Below are positions 41,302 through 50,282 of a stretch of 53,459 nt of DNA, piece after piece. Under the pieces are notes generated by a model, which saw only the letters and a program-made list of their open reading frames with translations, was not told the origin of the DNA and did not search any database. How positions within the stretch are numbered: position 1 is the stretch's first letter; each line of letters opens with the position of its first letter. The stretch lies in NCBI GenBank assembly GCA_011525785.1, contig WYBT01000037.1, forward strand, positions 1-53,459, given 5' to 3'. This DNA comes from Planctomycetaceae bacterium (GTDB lineage: Bacteria > Planctomycetota > UBA1135 > GCA-002686595). The position numbers and the translations under genes are program-made.

Positions 41302-43056
41302 TCAGTGCGACGGCGCCCCGTCGAGCACGCGACGCACCTCGGACAGGAACTCGTTGGGTGAGAAGGGCTTTTGGACGAACCCCATGTCGGAGGTCCAGCT
41401 CCCTTCGCGCAGCACTTGATCGGTGTAGCCCGACATGAACAGCACCTTCAGGGACGGGCGCAGGGCTTGCAGTCGGCGCGCGAGCTCCTTGCCATCGAGC
41501 CCGGGCATGATCACGTCGGTGGCGACGAGGTCGATCGCATCGGGGTGGGACTCGCACAGCCGCAGCGCCTCGACGCCGTCGGCTGCGACGAGCACTCGGT
41601 AGCCGCGAGCGCGCAGCAGCGTCGAAGTCGCCGAGCGCAGCAGCGCCTCGTCCTCGACCAGCAGCACGGTCTCGCTCCCGTTCCGCACAGCGACGGGGAG
41701 TTGCGAATCCTCCTTCGCAGCGGAGTCCGCGGTGTCAGCGGGCCAGTACACCTTGAAGACCGTTCCGCGGTCCAACTCGCTGTAGACCCACACGTGTCCG
41801 CCGGCTTGGGTCACGATGCCGTGAACGGTGGAGAGCCCCAATCCCGTGCCGCGTCCGACGCCCTTGGTGGTGAAGAACGGTTCGAACACGCGCGCCTTGG
41901 TCTCGGGCGACATGCCCACGCCCGTGTCGCTCACCGAGAGCACCACGTACGTTCCCTGGCTCAGTTCAGGCGCTGTCTGCGGGTCCAGTGCGTCGATCGT
42001 GATGCGGGCGGTCTCGATCCCGATCGTGCCGCCGCGCGGCATGGCGTCGCGCGCGTTGACCACCAGGTTGGCGAGCACCTGATCCAAGCGGCTGCGATCG
42101 GCGCGCACGAGAGTCGACTGCTCGCACAGCTGTGTTCGGAACTCGATGTGTTCGCCCACCAGGCGGCGCAACATCGACTGCATCTCCACGACCACCGCGT
42201 TCCACTCGACCGAGCGCACTTGCGTGACTTGCTGGTGACTGAAGATCAGCAGCTGCCGAGTCAGCGCGGCCGCCCGTTGCGCCGCGAAATCGACCTGCGC
42301 GGCGATCTTGGCTTGCTCCTCGTTCAGCTCTCCGACCTCCTTCAGCATGAAGTTGGAGTTGATGATCACCGCCAGCATGTTGTTGAAGTCGTGCGCAATG
42401 CCGCCCGTCAAGCGGGCCAGCGCTTCCATCTTCTGAGAGTGCAGCAGCTTCTCTTCCGTCTTGCGCAGCGACTCGGTGCGCTCGGCGACGCGGCGCTCCA
42501 GCGTCTCGTTGAGCAATCTGACCGTGTTGTTGGCGGTCTGGAGCTCCTGCGCGCGCCGGTAGATCTCCGCCTCCATGCGCTCGGTCTCGGAGCGCAACCC
42601 GTGGGCGATCTCCTCCTGTTCCGTCTTGGCGAGTCGGAGTTGAACGAAGGCGGTGACGTCTTCGACGCGGTGGATGATGAACGCGACCTTCCCATCCGGG
42701 CCGAACACCGGTGAATTGATCGGGCTCCAGTAGCGCGCCTCGAAATCCTCCTGGCCCTGGACCTGGATGTCGTAGCGCTGCACCGCCATCGTGTCCTCGA
42801 GGCCGCTTTGGCGCACTCGCTCGAGCGATGCGCGCAAGTTGGCGACGCCAGTGGCGTTGGGGTCCCGCGGGTTGTCGGGGAAGACCTCGAAGATGCCGCC
42901 TCCGACGATTCCCTCGCGAGTCGTCATCGTCGCGCGCAGGTACGCGTCGCTGGCCGCCACGATCACGAACTCGGGCGTGAGCACCAGGTAGAGTCCGGGA
43001 ACGGACTCGAACAGCAAGCGGAAGTCGGGTTCTGGAAGTCTGGACGGCGATTGCAT
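41302..43056 (-). CDS. PAS-containing hybrid histidine kinase
   Basis: 584 residues, soluble (no membrane segment). Residues 10-140 form a PAS domain (FESVPGLYLVLTPEFVIVAASDAYLRATM and a GGIFEVFPDNP segment). A coiled coil (about 140-200) leads to HisKA with His222 in TGGIAHDFNNMLA, then N-box VVNARDAMPRGG (332-343), G1 DTGVGM (377-382), FEPFFTTK and GTGLGLSTVHGIV. The C-terminal receiver (461-580) has phospho-acceptor Asp514 in VATDVIMPGLDG and FMSGYTD and VQKPFS switch residues. The IAHDFNN box is typical of soluble kinases lacking a classical HK partner; the built-in receiver may act in a phosphorelay. Start at 43056; an in-frame upstream extension to 43611 has no homology and was rejected. 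Confidence 0.9.
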   Translation of the reverse strand: MQSPSRLPEPDFRLLFESVPGLYLVLTPEFVIVAASDAYLRATMTTREGIVGGGIFEVFPDNPRDPNATGVANLRASLERVRQSGLEDTMAVQRYDIQVQGQEDFEARYWSPINSPVFGPDGKVAFIIHRVEDVTAFVQLRLAKTEQEEIAHGLRSETERMEAEIYRRAQELQTANNTVRLLNETLERRVAERTESLRKTEEKLLHSQKMEALARLTGGIAHDFNNMLAVIINSNFMLKEVGELNEEQAKIAAQVDFAAQRAAALTRQLLIFSHQQVTQVRSVEWNAVVVEMQSMLRRLVGEHIEFRTQLCEQSTLVRADRSRLDQVLANLVVNARDAMPRGGTIGIETARITIDALDPQTAPELSQGTYVVLSVSDTGVGMSPETKARVFEPFFTTKGVGRGTGLGLSTVHGIVTQAGGHVWVYSELDRGTVFKVYWPADTADSAAKEDSQLPVAVRNGSETVLLVEDEALLRSATSTLLRARGYRVLVAADGVEALRLCESHPDAIDLVATDVIMPGLDGKELARRLQALRPSLKVLFMSGYTDQVLREGSWTSDMGFVQKPFSPNEFLSEVRRVLDGAPSH

Positions 43057-43757
43057 CGCGAAGAGAACGGTCGAATCGTGCCGCGCGCTCGATCGAATTG
43101 GAAGCGCGAGCGCGGACTGCTTTTGGGAATTGAGCGCCGCGTCCCGAGGCCGCGCGCACTCCGGACTCAACACCGCCGTCGGCCTGAAGCGTCGCCACGG
43201 TCTCGGAGTGGACGCGCATTTCAGACTTCGTGCCTCGAGCTCTCTGGGCTGCGCAACTCCCGCGAGACGCGCTCGTCGCTTCCGTTGGCTGGGACGTGCA
43301 GGGCTTCCGCGGCGCACTGCGGTTCTGGCGTGCGGCCGCCGACGCCCACATCGCTCGTTGTTCGGGCCTCGAAGAGCACGTGCTCTCGTTGGCGGTCGCG
43401 CCGACGAAGTCCAGCGCCGCGGCGTAGGCGTCCCAGCCCACGGGCGCCTGGCTCTCGCCGCGCCCTTCGACCTGCGGCGCGGAACGGTCGCCGACAGCGC
43501 GACGCGCGCGTCCGTGGGAGCGGCGCGCAGCGAATTGCGAGCGAGATGACGCTCAACGCGTTCGAACGCGAGCCCGAGCAGCTCTTCGGTGCGGGCCGCG
43601 TCCCGACGCATCCGGGGCGGAGTCGCACTCGAAGCACGTTCTCGCTGGACCGCGAGAGCGTCGAGGCCCGGTGCGTCGGATGCGGGCGCGCCCAGTATTC
43701 CGGCGTCGGCGACCGATAAGGGCCGCTGGAGCAGCGACCACGAGTCTCGACGACCTG
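43057..43757. other. intergenic region, mostly non-coding
   Basis: About 700 nt between the divergent hybrid kinase and 43758 genes. No gene is well supported; the best short candidate is at 43546-43719. Codon-position bias characteristic of the genome is absent over most of it. No hairpin or repeat of note was found. Confidence 0.35.
43546..43719 (+). CDS. possible small protein with a CxxC motif (weak)
   Basis: 57 residues from ATG at 43546. The C-terminal part reads VEARCVGCGRAQYSGV, a possible zinc-ribbon half. The ribosome-binding site is weak, no family is recognised and codon bias is moderate. It ends about 38 nt before the next gene, in the same direction. It may equally be non-coding. 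Confidence 0.25.
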   Translation: MTLNAFEREPEQLFGAGRVPTHPGRSRTRSTFSLDRESVEARCVGCGRAQYSGVGDR

Positions 43758-44387
43758 ATGGATTCCAATCTGATGGTGTACTTGGCGGTGTTCGGCGGAA
43801 TCGCGGTGTTCACGCTCTTGTTGACGGTCGTCGCCGTCCGTGTCCGGCGTGCGGGTGACGCTGAGAGCCTGGCGCTGCGCGCCGCGCAGGTCTTGGCCGA
43901 GTGCAAGGAGCTGCTGGTCGGACAGGACGTGCTGTGGGCCGTGTGGCAGGACACCGCCAAAGCCGCTTCGATGACGATCCTGGTGCGCGATGTGCGCGAC
44001 GCGGTGGTCAGCAAAGTCACCGTCGTGGCGATGCCGCTGAACGGCGTGCTGCGGCGCTTCGAGTTGGACGGCAAGCAGTACGAGATCTACAAGCCCGGCG
44101 CGATGTCGAGTCGCACCTGTTTGCGCGAGGCGGGAACCTCGACAGTGCTGCTCAGCGCCGTCCACCGCACGTTCAGGACCACCTACTTTCGAGGCGACGA
44201 CGAGGCGGAGCTCTTCGTGGCGCCGATGGGATCGGTCTTCAGTCGCTACATCCCGCTCCAACTCGGCAATGACGAGCTCGGGCGGCTCATCGTCGGCATC
44301 AAGAACAACTCCCTGGTCCGCGTCCTGACGGTGCGCGAGCGCAACCTCTCGCGTCTTGAGCAGGTGTTCCTGCTCGCGAACACTTGA
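43758..44387 (+). CDS. membrane-anchored protein, possible LURP-one/tubby-like fold
   Basis: 209 residues. A single N-terminal membrane helix (about 6-27, MVYLAVFGGIAVFTLLLTVVAV) is followed by a cytoplasmic beta-rich domain. The latter has a chain of strands of the type KYEIYKP, TCLREAGTSTVLLSAV, RTTYFRGDDEAELFVAP and a final DELGRLIVGIKNNS, similar in pattern to LURP-one/scramblase-type (tubby-like) domains, which bind lipids. The resemblance is by pattern only and has low certainty. The ATG at 43758 lies at the start of the hydrophobic helix. It converges with the pirin gene. Confidence 0.65.
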   Translation: MDSNLMVYLAVFGGIAVFTLLLTVVAVRVRRAGDAESLALRAAQVLAECKELLVGQDVLWAVWQDTAKAASMTILVRDVRDAVVSKVTVVAMPLNGVLRRFELDGKQYEIYKPGAMSSRTCLREAGTSTVLLSAVHRTFRTTYFRGDDEAELFVAPMGSVFSRYIPLQLGNDELGRLIVGIKNNSLVRVLTVRERNLSRLEQVFLLANT

Positions 44388-44444
44388 GGCGCTTGCCGGC
44401 GCTGTGTGGCCAACTGGACGCGTGCAGCGGCCCCGCGTGACGCG

Positions 44445-45257
44445 CTATCGACTCCACACGACGTCCGAAGCCTTCAAGCGACCCATCGCTCCGGAGCGGT
44501 AGTCCGCACGGGCTTGTGCGAGTCGCTCGCGGCGGACCATGCAGAATGGGCCGTCGAATTCGGGGCGCGCAGTCATAGGTTCGCTCCACGCAACCAGAGC
44601 GCACAGGTCTGCACCGCTGAGCTCGACGTGCTGATTCGCGTTGAGAGCGAGTGCTGCGCCGGACTCGACCTCGACGCCGGCGATGTGGCCGCGACCGCGC
44701 AACACGAGCGCGAAGGCCTCCACTCCCGCGGGGACATCGAGCGCGAGTCGGCCGCTCGACTCCACGTGCAGCAGCGTCGTGCCGGCCTGGGTCGGGATCC
44801 GACTTCGCACGCCTTGCATTTCACCCGCCAACACTCGGATCGACGACGCGGCGCTTTCGATGCGCGGCACGTCGCCGGGCTCGACGTGAAAGGCGCGCGG
44901 CTCGCAGAGCTCGTCGACCTCGGGCAGCTTCACGAACATCTGCAGCCCTTCGCACACTTGGCCGGGGCGCACGGGAATCTCCTCGTGCAACATGCCTGAG
45001 CCCGCGAGCGTCCAGTGCAGCGCGCCCGGTTCGATCAGCGAGCTGTCGCCGTGGCTGTCGCGGTTGCGGAACGCTCCTTCGGACCACGGCGCCATCCACG
45101 TCACCGCCGAGAACCCCGCGTGGGGGTGCGGCGGAAACGTCGGCTGCGACATGTGGAAGTGGTCGACGGTGAGCAGGTGACCCGTGGCGATGGCGCCCGG
45201 ACGCAGACTGCGAACGGAGAAGGACGAGGTCACGCGCTGCTGCGGCAAGTGATGCAT
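44445..45257 (-). CDS. pirin-family protein
   Basis: 270 residues of the bicupin pirin family. The N-terminal cupin carries the metal-binding region: FHMSQPTFPPHPHAGFSAVTWM (the HPHxGF pair gives two His ligands, about residues 43-47), with SGMLHEEIPV as the second set. The C-terminal cupin (about 150-260) contains DVPAGVEAFALVLRGRG. Pirins bind iron and, in some bacteria, act as quercetin 2,3-dioxygenases or regulators; which applies here is unclear. The usual G-GxxHSE motif is represented by GSGMLHEE. The gene is single and converges with the 43758 gene; the start Met is the only one near the N-terminus. Confidence 0.88.
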   Translation of the reverse strand: MHHLPQQRVTSSFSVRSLRPGAIATGHLLTVDHFHMSQPTFPPHPHAGFSAVTWMAPWSEGAFRNRDSHGDSSLIEPGALHWTLAGSGMLHEEIPVRPGQVCEGLQMFVKLPEVDELCEPRAFHVEPGDVPRIESAASSIRVLAGEMQGVRSRIPTQAGTTLLHVESSGRLALDVPAGVEAFALVLRGRGHIAGVEVESGAALALNANQHVELSGADLCALVAWSEPMTARPEFDGPFCMVRRERLAQARADYRSGAMGRLKASDVVWSR

Positions 45258-45576
45258 GGGTGCTGGCGATGGAGCCTCGCTCTTACGCGTCGCCCGATCG
45301 CGGGCGGGCGCGCGTGCGCGAGACGATTCGAGGGATGGGGGACTCGAGACTCCTCTGAACGCATCAAGCGCGTCGCCGCCTCCCGCAGGCTTGCGCCGAT
45401 TCGGCGACTCCAGTCGTGTCGCCAGCCAGCCGTGCGTCTTGCGTGAAGCGCCGATGCACTCGAGCGGTGCAGCGGAGTTCGGAGCCACTCCACTAGGTCG
45501 GGCCCGCGGCCTTTGACAAGGACGCATTGATGGCACGCCGGTTCCGTCGGCGGAACGCGCGAGCTGGCCGCACGCA
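45258..45576. other. intergenic region between pirin and LysR genes
   Basis: About 320 nt upstream of the pirin start and downstream of the LysR gene, on their strand. It should contain the pirin promoter. Several short frames are open but none has family resemblance or a good ribosome-binding site. Confidence 0.35.
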
Positions 45577-46461
45577 TCACGGGCTGGTGTGGAGGCGACT
45601 CGCCACGAAGTCGGCGAGGTCCGCTGCAGCCGGGTGATCGGCGCGGAGCGAGCGAGCGACGCTGACCGCGTGTCGATCGGTGTGCCACTGGGGCAGCACT
45701 GCGACGAGCTCACCCGTGCGTACGAACGGCTCGGCCAGGAACGAAGCGATGCGCAAGATGCCCAGGCCGGCGCGCGCAGCGTCGATGAGCAGGTCGGCGT
45801 CGTTCCCGACGATGCGCGGCGAGGCCAGAAGCACGGAGAGCTCCTCGTGCGCCGACGTCAATCGGATCCGACTGCGGCTCCCTGGCGAGCAGTTCTCGGT
45901 AATGATGGGCCAGGCCTCGAGCTGCGCCGGAGTCTCCGGCGGTCCGCTCTGCGCGAACAGCGTCGGTGCGGCGTACAGGCGCGCCTCGACGGAGCCCAGC
46001 GCCCAGGTCTCGAAGTCGCGGCCGGCGGTCGTGCCCACGAGGAACACGAGGTCGATCTCTGTGGGCGACGGCAGCTCGAAGCGCGTGCCGAGTCGGACGT
46101 CCAGCGCGAGGTCGTCGCGCGCGGCGAGGTACGCGGCGAAGATCGGGCTGAGCAGGCCGCGTCCCAGGAGCGCCGGTGCGTGGACGCGGATCGGACGGGC
46201 GCTCGACGCCTCGCTCGGGGCATCGAGTGGCGCGCTGAGGGCTCGCACCGCGTCGCGCGTTGACTGGAAGAGTCGCCTCCCGACCGCAGTGAGCTCCAGC
46301 CCGTCGCTGCGGCGCAGGAACAGCGCGGCGCCGACGCTCCGCTCGAGCCGCGAGATGTGTCGGCTCACGGTCGACTTCGGCAGCTCGAGCTGCGCTGCCG
46401 CCTGTGAGATCCGCGCGGACTCCGCGACGACGACGAAGGTCCTGAGCAGGTTGAGGTCCAT
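45577..46461 (-). CDS. LysR-type transcriptional regulator
   Basis: 294 residues. The N-terminal helix-turn-helix is typical: LNLLRTFVVVAESARISQAAAQLELPKSTVSRHISRLE, with AVGRRLF next. The substrate-binding domain spans about 85-290 (LAARDDLALDVRLG, DLVFLVGTTAGRDFE). The adjacent, divergent gene is an epoxide-hydrolase-like enzyme with 81 nt between starts, the standard LysR arrangement, so regulation of that gene is expected, with an unknown inducer. The start at 46461 places the helix-turn-helix at the correct distance from the N-terminus. Confidence 0.9.
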   Translation of the reverse strand: MDLNLLRTFVVVAESARISQAAAQLELPKSTVSRHISRLERSVGAALFLRRSDGLELTAVGRRLFQSTRDAVRALSAPLDAPSEASSARPIRVHAPALLGRGLLSPIFAAYLAARDDLALDVRLGTRFELPSPTEIDLVFLVGTTAGRDFETWALGSVEARLYAAPTLFAQSGPPETPAQLEAWPIITENCSPGSRSRIRLTSAHEELSVLLASPRIVGNDADLLIDAARAGLGILRIASFLAEPFVRTGELVAVLPQWHTDRHAVSVARSLRADHPAAADLADFVASRLHTSP

Positions 46462-46510
46462 GGGCCGAGTGTTCCGCAATCGCAACGGGGCGTGCAATCT
46501 TGCCGTCTTG

Positions 46511-46524
46511 TTGCGTTCGAGCAA
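46511..46524. promoter_or_regulatory. candidate LysR operator half-palindrome
   Basis: TTGCGTTCGAGCAA, an interrupted palindrome (TTGC/GCAA) in the 81-nt space between the divergent LysR and hydrolase genes, with two nearby GCAAT copies. The form is compatible with a LysR binding site; not verified. Confidence 0.3.
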
Positions 46525-46542
46525 CCCGCCTAGCTTCGCCCC

Positions 46543-47418
46543 ATGACCCAGCTCCAGCCCCGCATCCAGCGCATCACGACCCGCGGCGTCACCTACTCCG
46601 TCAACTCCTCCGGCGCCGAGCAGCATCCCGCCGTCGTGCTCCTCCACGGTTGGATGGGCACGTCACACACCTGGCGCAAAGTCGCGCCCCAGCTCGCGAA
46701 GTCGCACTTCGTGATCGTTCCGGACCTGCGCGGCCACGGCGCGTCCGACAAACCGGAGTCGGGCTACGACGGCCTCTCGCTCGCGTCCGATGTGGCCGGC
46801 GTGCTCGACGCCTTCGGAGTGCAGCGCGCGCACATCGTCGGGCACGACATGGGCGCGCTCGTGGCCCTGGTGTTCGCGGGCAACTTCCCGACGCGCACGC
46901 GCTCGCTCACCTACCTCGACGAACCGCTGGTCGGCTTCAACCTCGACCGCTTCACCGTCTACCGCGAGGAGAACCACGGCGGCTATTGGCACTTCGGATT
47001 CAACAGCGCGCCTGGGCTCGCGGAGTTGCTTCTCGCAGGGCGGGAGCAGGCCTTCGTCGACTACATCGTGCCGCTGATGCACGCGCCCAATCCGCAGGCC
47101 GTCACAGCCGACGACCGTCGCGTGTACGCCGACAGCCTGCGCTCGGAAGGCGGGATTGCCGGGAGCGTCGGTTGGTACCGCGCGAGCTTCGAGACGGCGC
47201 GACAGATCCGCGCCGTGGGCGACGCGGGCCTCGCCGCGCCGCTGATGGCCTGGGGGGGCCAGTTCGGCGTTCCCCAGACCTGCGAGCAGTTCGCTGAGAT
47301 GGGCGTGCGAGCCCGCGGCGGAACTCTCGCCGGGGTTGGCCACCTGATTCCCGAGGAGGCGCCCGAGCGCCTGGTCAGCGAGCTCGAGTCGTTCTTCGCG
47401 GACGTGCGCTCGGCGTGA
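46543..47418 (+). CDS. alpha/beta hydrolase, epoxide hydrolase-like
   Basis: 291 residues. The fold signatures are HGWMGTSHTW (oxyanion region, about 35-44), VPDLRGHGASDKP and the nucleophile elbow VGHDMGALVAL, where Asp (about residue 102) takes the place of Ser, as in epoxide hydrolases and haloalkane dehalogenases. The catalytic His lies in GVGHLIPEE (about 266). FNLDRFTVYREENHGGYWHF belongs to the cap domain. Substrate is unknown: epoxide or an organohalide are the options, with the first favoured because the cap has a Tyr-rich segment. Regulated probably by the divergent LysR protein. The ATG at 46543 has no strong ribosome-binding site. Confidence 0.85.
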   Translation: MTQLQPRIQRITTRGVTYSVNSSGAEQHPAVVLLHGWMGTSHTWRKVAPQLAKSHFVIVPDLRGHGASDKPESGYDGLSLASDVAGVLDAFGVQRAHIVGHDMGALVALVFAGNFPTRTRSLTYLDEPLVGFNLDRFTVYREENHGGYWHFGFNSAPGLAELLLAGREQAFVDYIVPLMHAPNPQAVTADDRRVYADSLRSEGGIAGSVGWYRASFETARQIRAVGDAGLAAPLMAWGGQFGVPQTCEQFAEMGVRARGGTLAGVGHLIPEEAPERLVSELESFFADVRSA

Positions 47419-47442
47419 GCTCGCGCTCGAGCTGACTGCGGT

Positions 47443-48213
47443 TCACGACAACCTCGTCGCGTCTGGCTTCACTTGGGCCCAGATGCGCCAGCGCGCGCGC
47501 GGCTCGACGATGCCTGCAAACGGCGTCGCTTGCCAGCGCGGCGCGCAGAGCTTCTCGCGGCCCGTCGAGCAGCCTGCCCCAGGCCTCGACGTGAGGTCGG
47601 CTTGCGCGTGGAACGCCCAGCCGTCCGCCACATTGACTCTGAGGTCCAAGTTCACACGCTCTCCGGCCTTTGCGGGAAGGCCCGAGAGTGTCAACACGCC
47701 TTCGACCCACAACGGCTGGCTGTAGCACGGTGCGATGTCGATGAACATCTGCGACTTTCCGGCGAGCACTTGTCCGCTCACCGCGTCGGGTGGAACGACG
47801 AGCTCGTACCACTCTGAATGGCCGATGTCGGCGCTCTCCACGAAGACCGCGAACGCGCCGTCGGGCAGGAATTGCGCCGAGGCCTGGCGGTACTCGTCGG
47901 CCTCGTAGTCTACGACACCCTTCTCGCGCTCGTCGTTCCACCGGCCGGTCCCGACCCGCATGCGCTCGACGCGCAGCTCGGGATCAACGACGAGCTTCAC
48001 ACGGCTGATCGTCTCGACGATTGCGCGCTGCGGGTCCACCAGCTCGAAGTCGCCGTTCCGCACATCTCGACCGGACTGGACAGAAGCACTGGAGCGCCAG
48101 TTCCTTGCCAGCTCGCTCTGGTGGCGATGCCACGCGTAATCGTGATATGCCCATGCCCCTGCTGCAGCGAGCACTGCTGCCGTGAAGGCGCTGGCGGCTG
48201 TGAGTCTGTTCAC
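47443..48213 (-). CDS. membrane-anchored protein of unknown function
   Basis: 256 residues. One N-terminal hydrophobic helix (about 3-22, RLTAASAFTAAVLAAAGAWA) leads into a beta-rich domain, probably extracytoplasmic, with YHDYAWHRHQSE just after the helix and segments such as KLVVDPELRVERMRVG, SEWYELVVPPDAVSGQVLAG, and a late CSTGREKLCAPRW with two Cys. No family recognised. The start is GTG at 48213, overlapping the stop of the upstream gene by 4 nt (GTGA), so both are translated from one mRNA. It converges with the epoxide-hydrolase gene, 24 nt away. Confidence 0.6.
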   Translation of the reverse strand: MNRLTAASAFTAAVLAAAGAWAYHDYAWHRHQSELARNWRSSASVQSGRDVRNGDFELVDPQRAIVETISRVKLVVDPELRVERMRVGTGRWNDEREKGVVDYEADEYRQASAQFLPDGAFAVFVESADIGHSEWYELVVPPDAVSGQVLAGKSQMFIDIAPCYSQPLWVEGVLTLSGLPAKAGERVNLDLRVNVADGWAFHAQADLTSRPGAGCSTGREKLCAPRWQATPFAGIVEPRARWRIWAQVKPDATRLS

Positions 48214-50033
48214 TGAAGTGCGAGTTTTCTATTCGCGCCCGGCGCCAGATTCAATCGGAGCGTGTGCCAGGTCCCGTCGATGTCGAGCGCGAGTTCGAGC
48301 GGCCCGGGCGCGAGGTCTTCGAGTGCGAAGACGCCGGCATCGTCGTGCTCCGCCGCGCCGTGTGGTCCGATCAGAGCCCGCAGCTGCTTGCCCCGCACTT
48401 CGACCCGCGCGCAGCGCACGAGGTTCGCGACGATGCGCGGCCGCGACTCGCTCGCCGGCAACACCAGTTTGCGACTGACGTAGCCCTCCGCGCGCATGCT
48501 GAGCTCCACCGCAGCGCCGCGCTCGATCTGGATCGGCCAGCCTTCTTTCCCAGGCTCGCTGCTGGATCCGAGCGTTCCGCGCGCCTGGACTCGCACGCGA
48601 AGCAAAGCGGTCAATTCAGGCGGAACCTCGATCGCAAGGGTCTCCAGCTCGGCGCTCTTCGGCTGCGACTTCCACTCCTCGAGCTCGTGGATCGCAAGTG
48701 GTTGTTCCAGTCGCTGGGGATCGAACTCGATCGAGAACGGTCTTCTGACGGACGGCAGCGCGAGGGTCACAGGCACGCCAGGAGGCGCCGAGTAGGTCGC
48801 GCGCTCGCGGTGGCCGAAGCGCACGGAGTGTCCCGCAGCTTCGAGAACGATCTCCACCCACAGCGGCTCGCCATCGGGACCGAGTACAGCGTCGATCTCG
48901 AACTCCGGTTCGGGCTCGGCGTCCACTACGAGATGCACTTTCGCTCCCGGCTCGAGCACGTGGGTCTGTGCGTGTTCGACGAAGCCGCTGAACGGGCCGC
49001 CGACCAGGAGTTGTGCTTTGCCCGGAGGGAAGCGGCAGAGCCCCTCCTCTTGACGGCGCCAGCCGTGCTCGTGCAGCAGCACGAATGGAAGCCCGGCCTG
49101 CGCGGGTTCGAGCGTGACCTCGGGATCGTCGCCGCGAGCGCGACGGCTCGTCGGATCGCCGTTCAGCCGGAGGACGAGTTCGCCGCAGTTCCAGCCCGGG
49201 AAGTCGATCAACGTGCCGTCGCGTCCCGGCTGGAGAGCGTGCAGCAGCGAGTTCTCGTACTGGAAACCGAACAGAAAAGCCGCGCGCCCATCAGCGTCGG
49301 TGGTTGTGGAGCTCCACTCTGGCGCGAAGCCCATCAACACGCGTGTGTTCGACGCGGACTCGCCATCTGAGTCCAACAAGCGAAAGCGCACGGGGCGTTT
49401 CGCTCCGAGCAGCCACTTCGTCGTCTCGCCGGCGACCTCGAAGGCGTCTTCGGGCTCGCGATTGCGCAGTGCTTCGAAGCCATCGACCGTGACCTCGAGT
49501 TCCGGCTCGTCGTCGAGTGGCGGCATGCTCGACAGGTCCACGCGACCCTCTGCATCGCTGAACACTTCGATCGCGCTCGGCCCGTGCGCGCAGGTTTGCC
49601 GTGTCGTGACTCGCGCTCCAGGGATCGGCCGCCCGCGCAGGTCCGCAAGCACGACACTCGCCGGCGCCTTGCCCGGCGCGAGCAAGATGTTCTCGCCCAG
49701 ATCCGACGGCGCGCGGGTCGTACTGCGGTAGCCCGCAAGCGAGAAGCGCAGCTTGTCCGTCGCGCGCTGCTGCTTGGCGGCCTCGACCCAGAAGCTCCCG
49801 TCCGCGCGCGTTCTCGCTTCGTCGACGAGCAACGCCGGCTGCTCCCAGTCTTCCGTCCACGCCTCGACGCGGACTCCCTCGAGCGGTCGCCCCGTCAGCG
49901 CATCCAACACTCGACCGAAGTGAGCTTGCCCCTCTGACGGCGGTGCGCTCTCCGCGCGCTTGACGAGTTGCTCCCCCGCGCCGATGCCCTTCACGCCCTG
50001 CGACAGACACACCAAGATGGCCGCGAACATCAT
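48210..50033 (-). CDS. secreted multidomain beta-sandwich protein with carboxypeptidase-regulatory-like domains
   Basis: 607 residues. A short signal peptide begins at the first of two ATG codons (50033), MMFAAILVCLSQGVKG. The mature chain holds at least three carboxypeptidase-regulatory-like beta-sandwich domains, clearest at about 35-120 (GRVLDALTGRPLEGVRVEAW, DEARTRADGSFWVE) and 120-200 (VVLADLRGRPIPGARVTTRQ, DAEGRVDLSSM); a further unit has DADGRAAFLFG. Such domains usually act as structural or ligand-binding modules of cell-surface or periplasmic proteins; no catalytic residues were seen. It is translationally coupled to the small membrane-anchored gene downstream. Upstream in-frame sequence without a signal was excluded from the gene. 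Confidence 0.65.
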   Translation of the reverse strand: MMFAAILVCLSQGVKGIGAGEQLVKRAESAPPSEGQAHFGRVLDALTGRPLEGVRVEAWTEDWEQPALLVDEARTRADGSFWVEAAKQQRATDKLRFSLAGYRSTTRAPSDLGENILLAPGKAPASVVLADLRGRPIPGARVTTRQTCAHGPSAIEVFSDAEGRVDLSSMPPLDDEPELEVTVDGFEALRNREPEDAFEVAGETTKWLLGAKRPVRFRLLDSDGESASNTRVLMGFAPEWSSTTTDADGRAAFLFGFQYENSLLHALQPGRDGTLIDFPGWNCGELVLRLNGDPTSRRARGDDPEVTLEPAQAGLPFVLLHEHGWRRQEEGLCRFPPGKAQLLVGGPFSGFVEHAQTHVLEPGAKVHLVVDAEPEPEFEIDAVLGPDGEPLWVEIVLEAAGHSVRFGHRERATYSAPPGVPVTLALPSVRRPFSIEFDPQRLEQPLAIHELEEWKSQPKSAELETLAIEVPPELTALLRVRVQARGTLGSSSEPGKEGWPIQIERGAAVELSMRAEGYVSRKLVLPASESRPRIVANLVRCARVEVRGKQLRALIGPHGAAEHDDAGVFALEDLAPGPLELALDIDGTWHTLRLNLAPGANRKLALQ

Positions 50034-50282
50034 GCGCGCGACGTTAGCACGCTCTCCAGCGTCTGGGGCGCAGTTGCGTGCTCGCGAGCAGCAATCGCGA
50101 ACTGACCCGCATGGCGAGCAAGAACGGCCCCGAAGGGCAGCCTCTATTCGGAACACATTGGTTCGGCGGGGCGACCGCGCACTGCAGCGCGACGTGCGGC
50201 GGCCATGCACGGGTGGTTGGAGTTCAACGGCGCGGGGAGGCAGGCGGTCCTTCGCTTGGCCAAGTTGCGCGCAGCGCTGCGC

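Noticed and set aside
43057..43611. N-terminal extension of the hybrid kinase to 43611
   Set aside because: The added 185 residues are Arg/Ser-rich without a domain, while the ATG at 43056 stands directly before the PAS domain.
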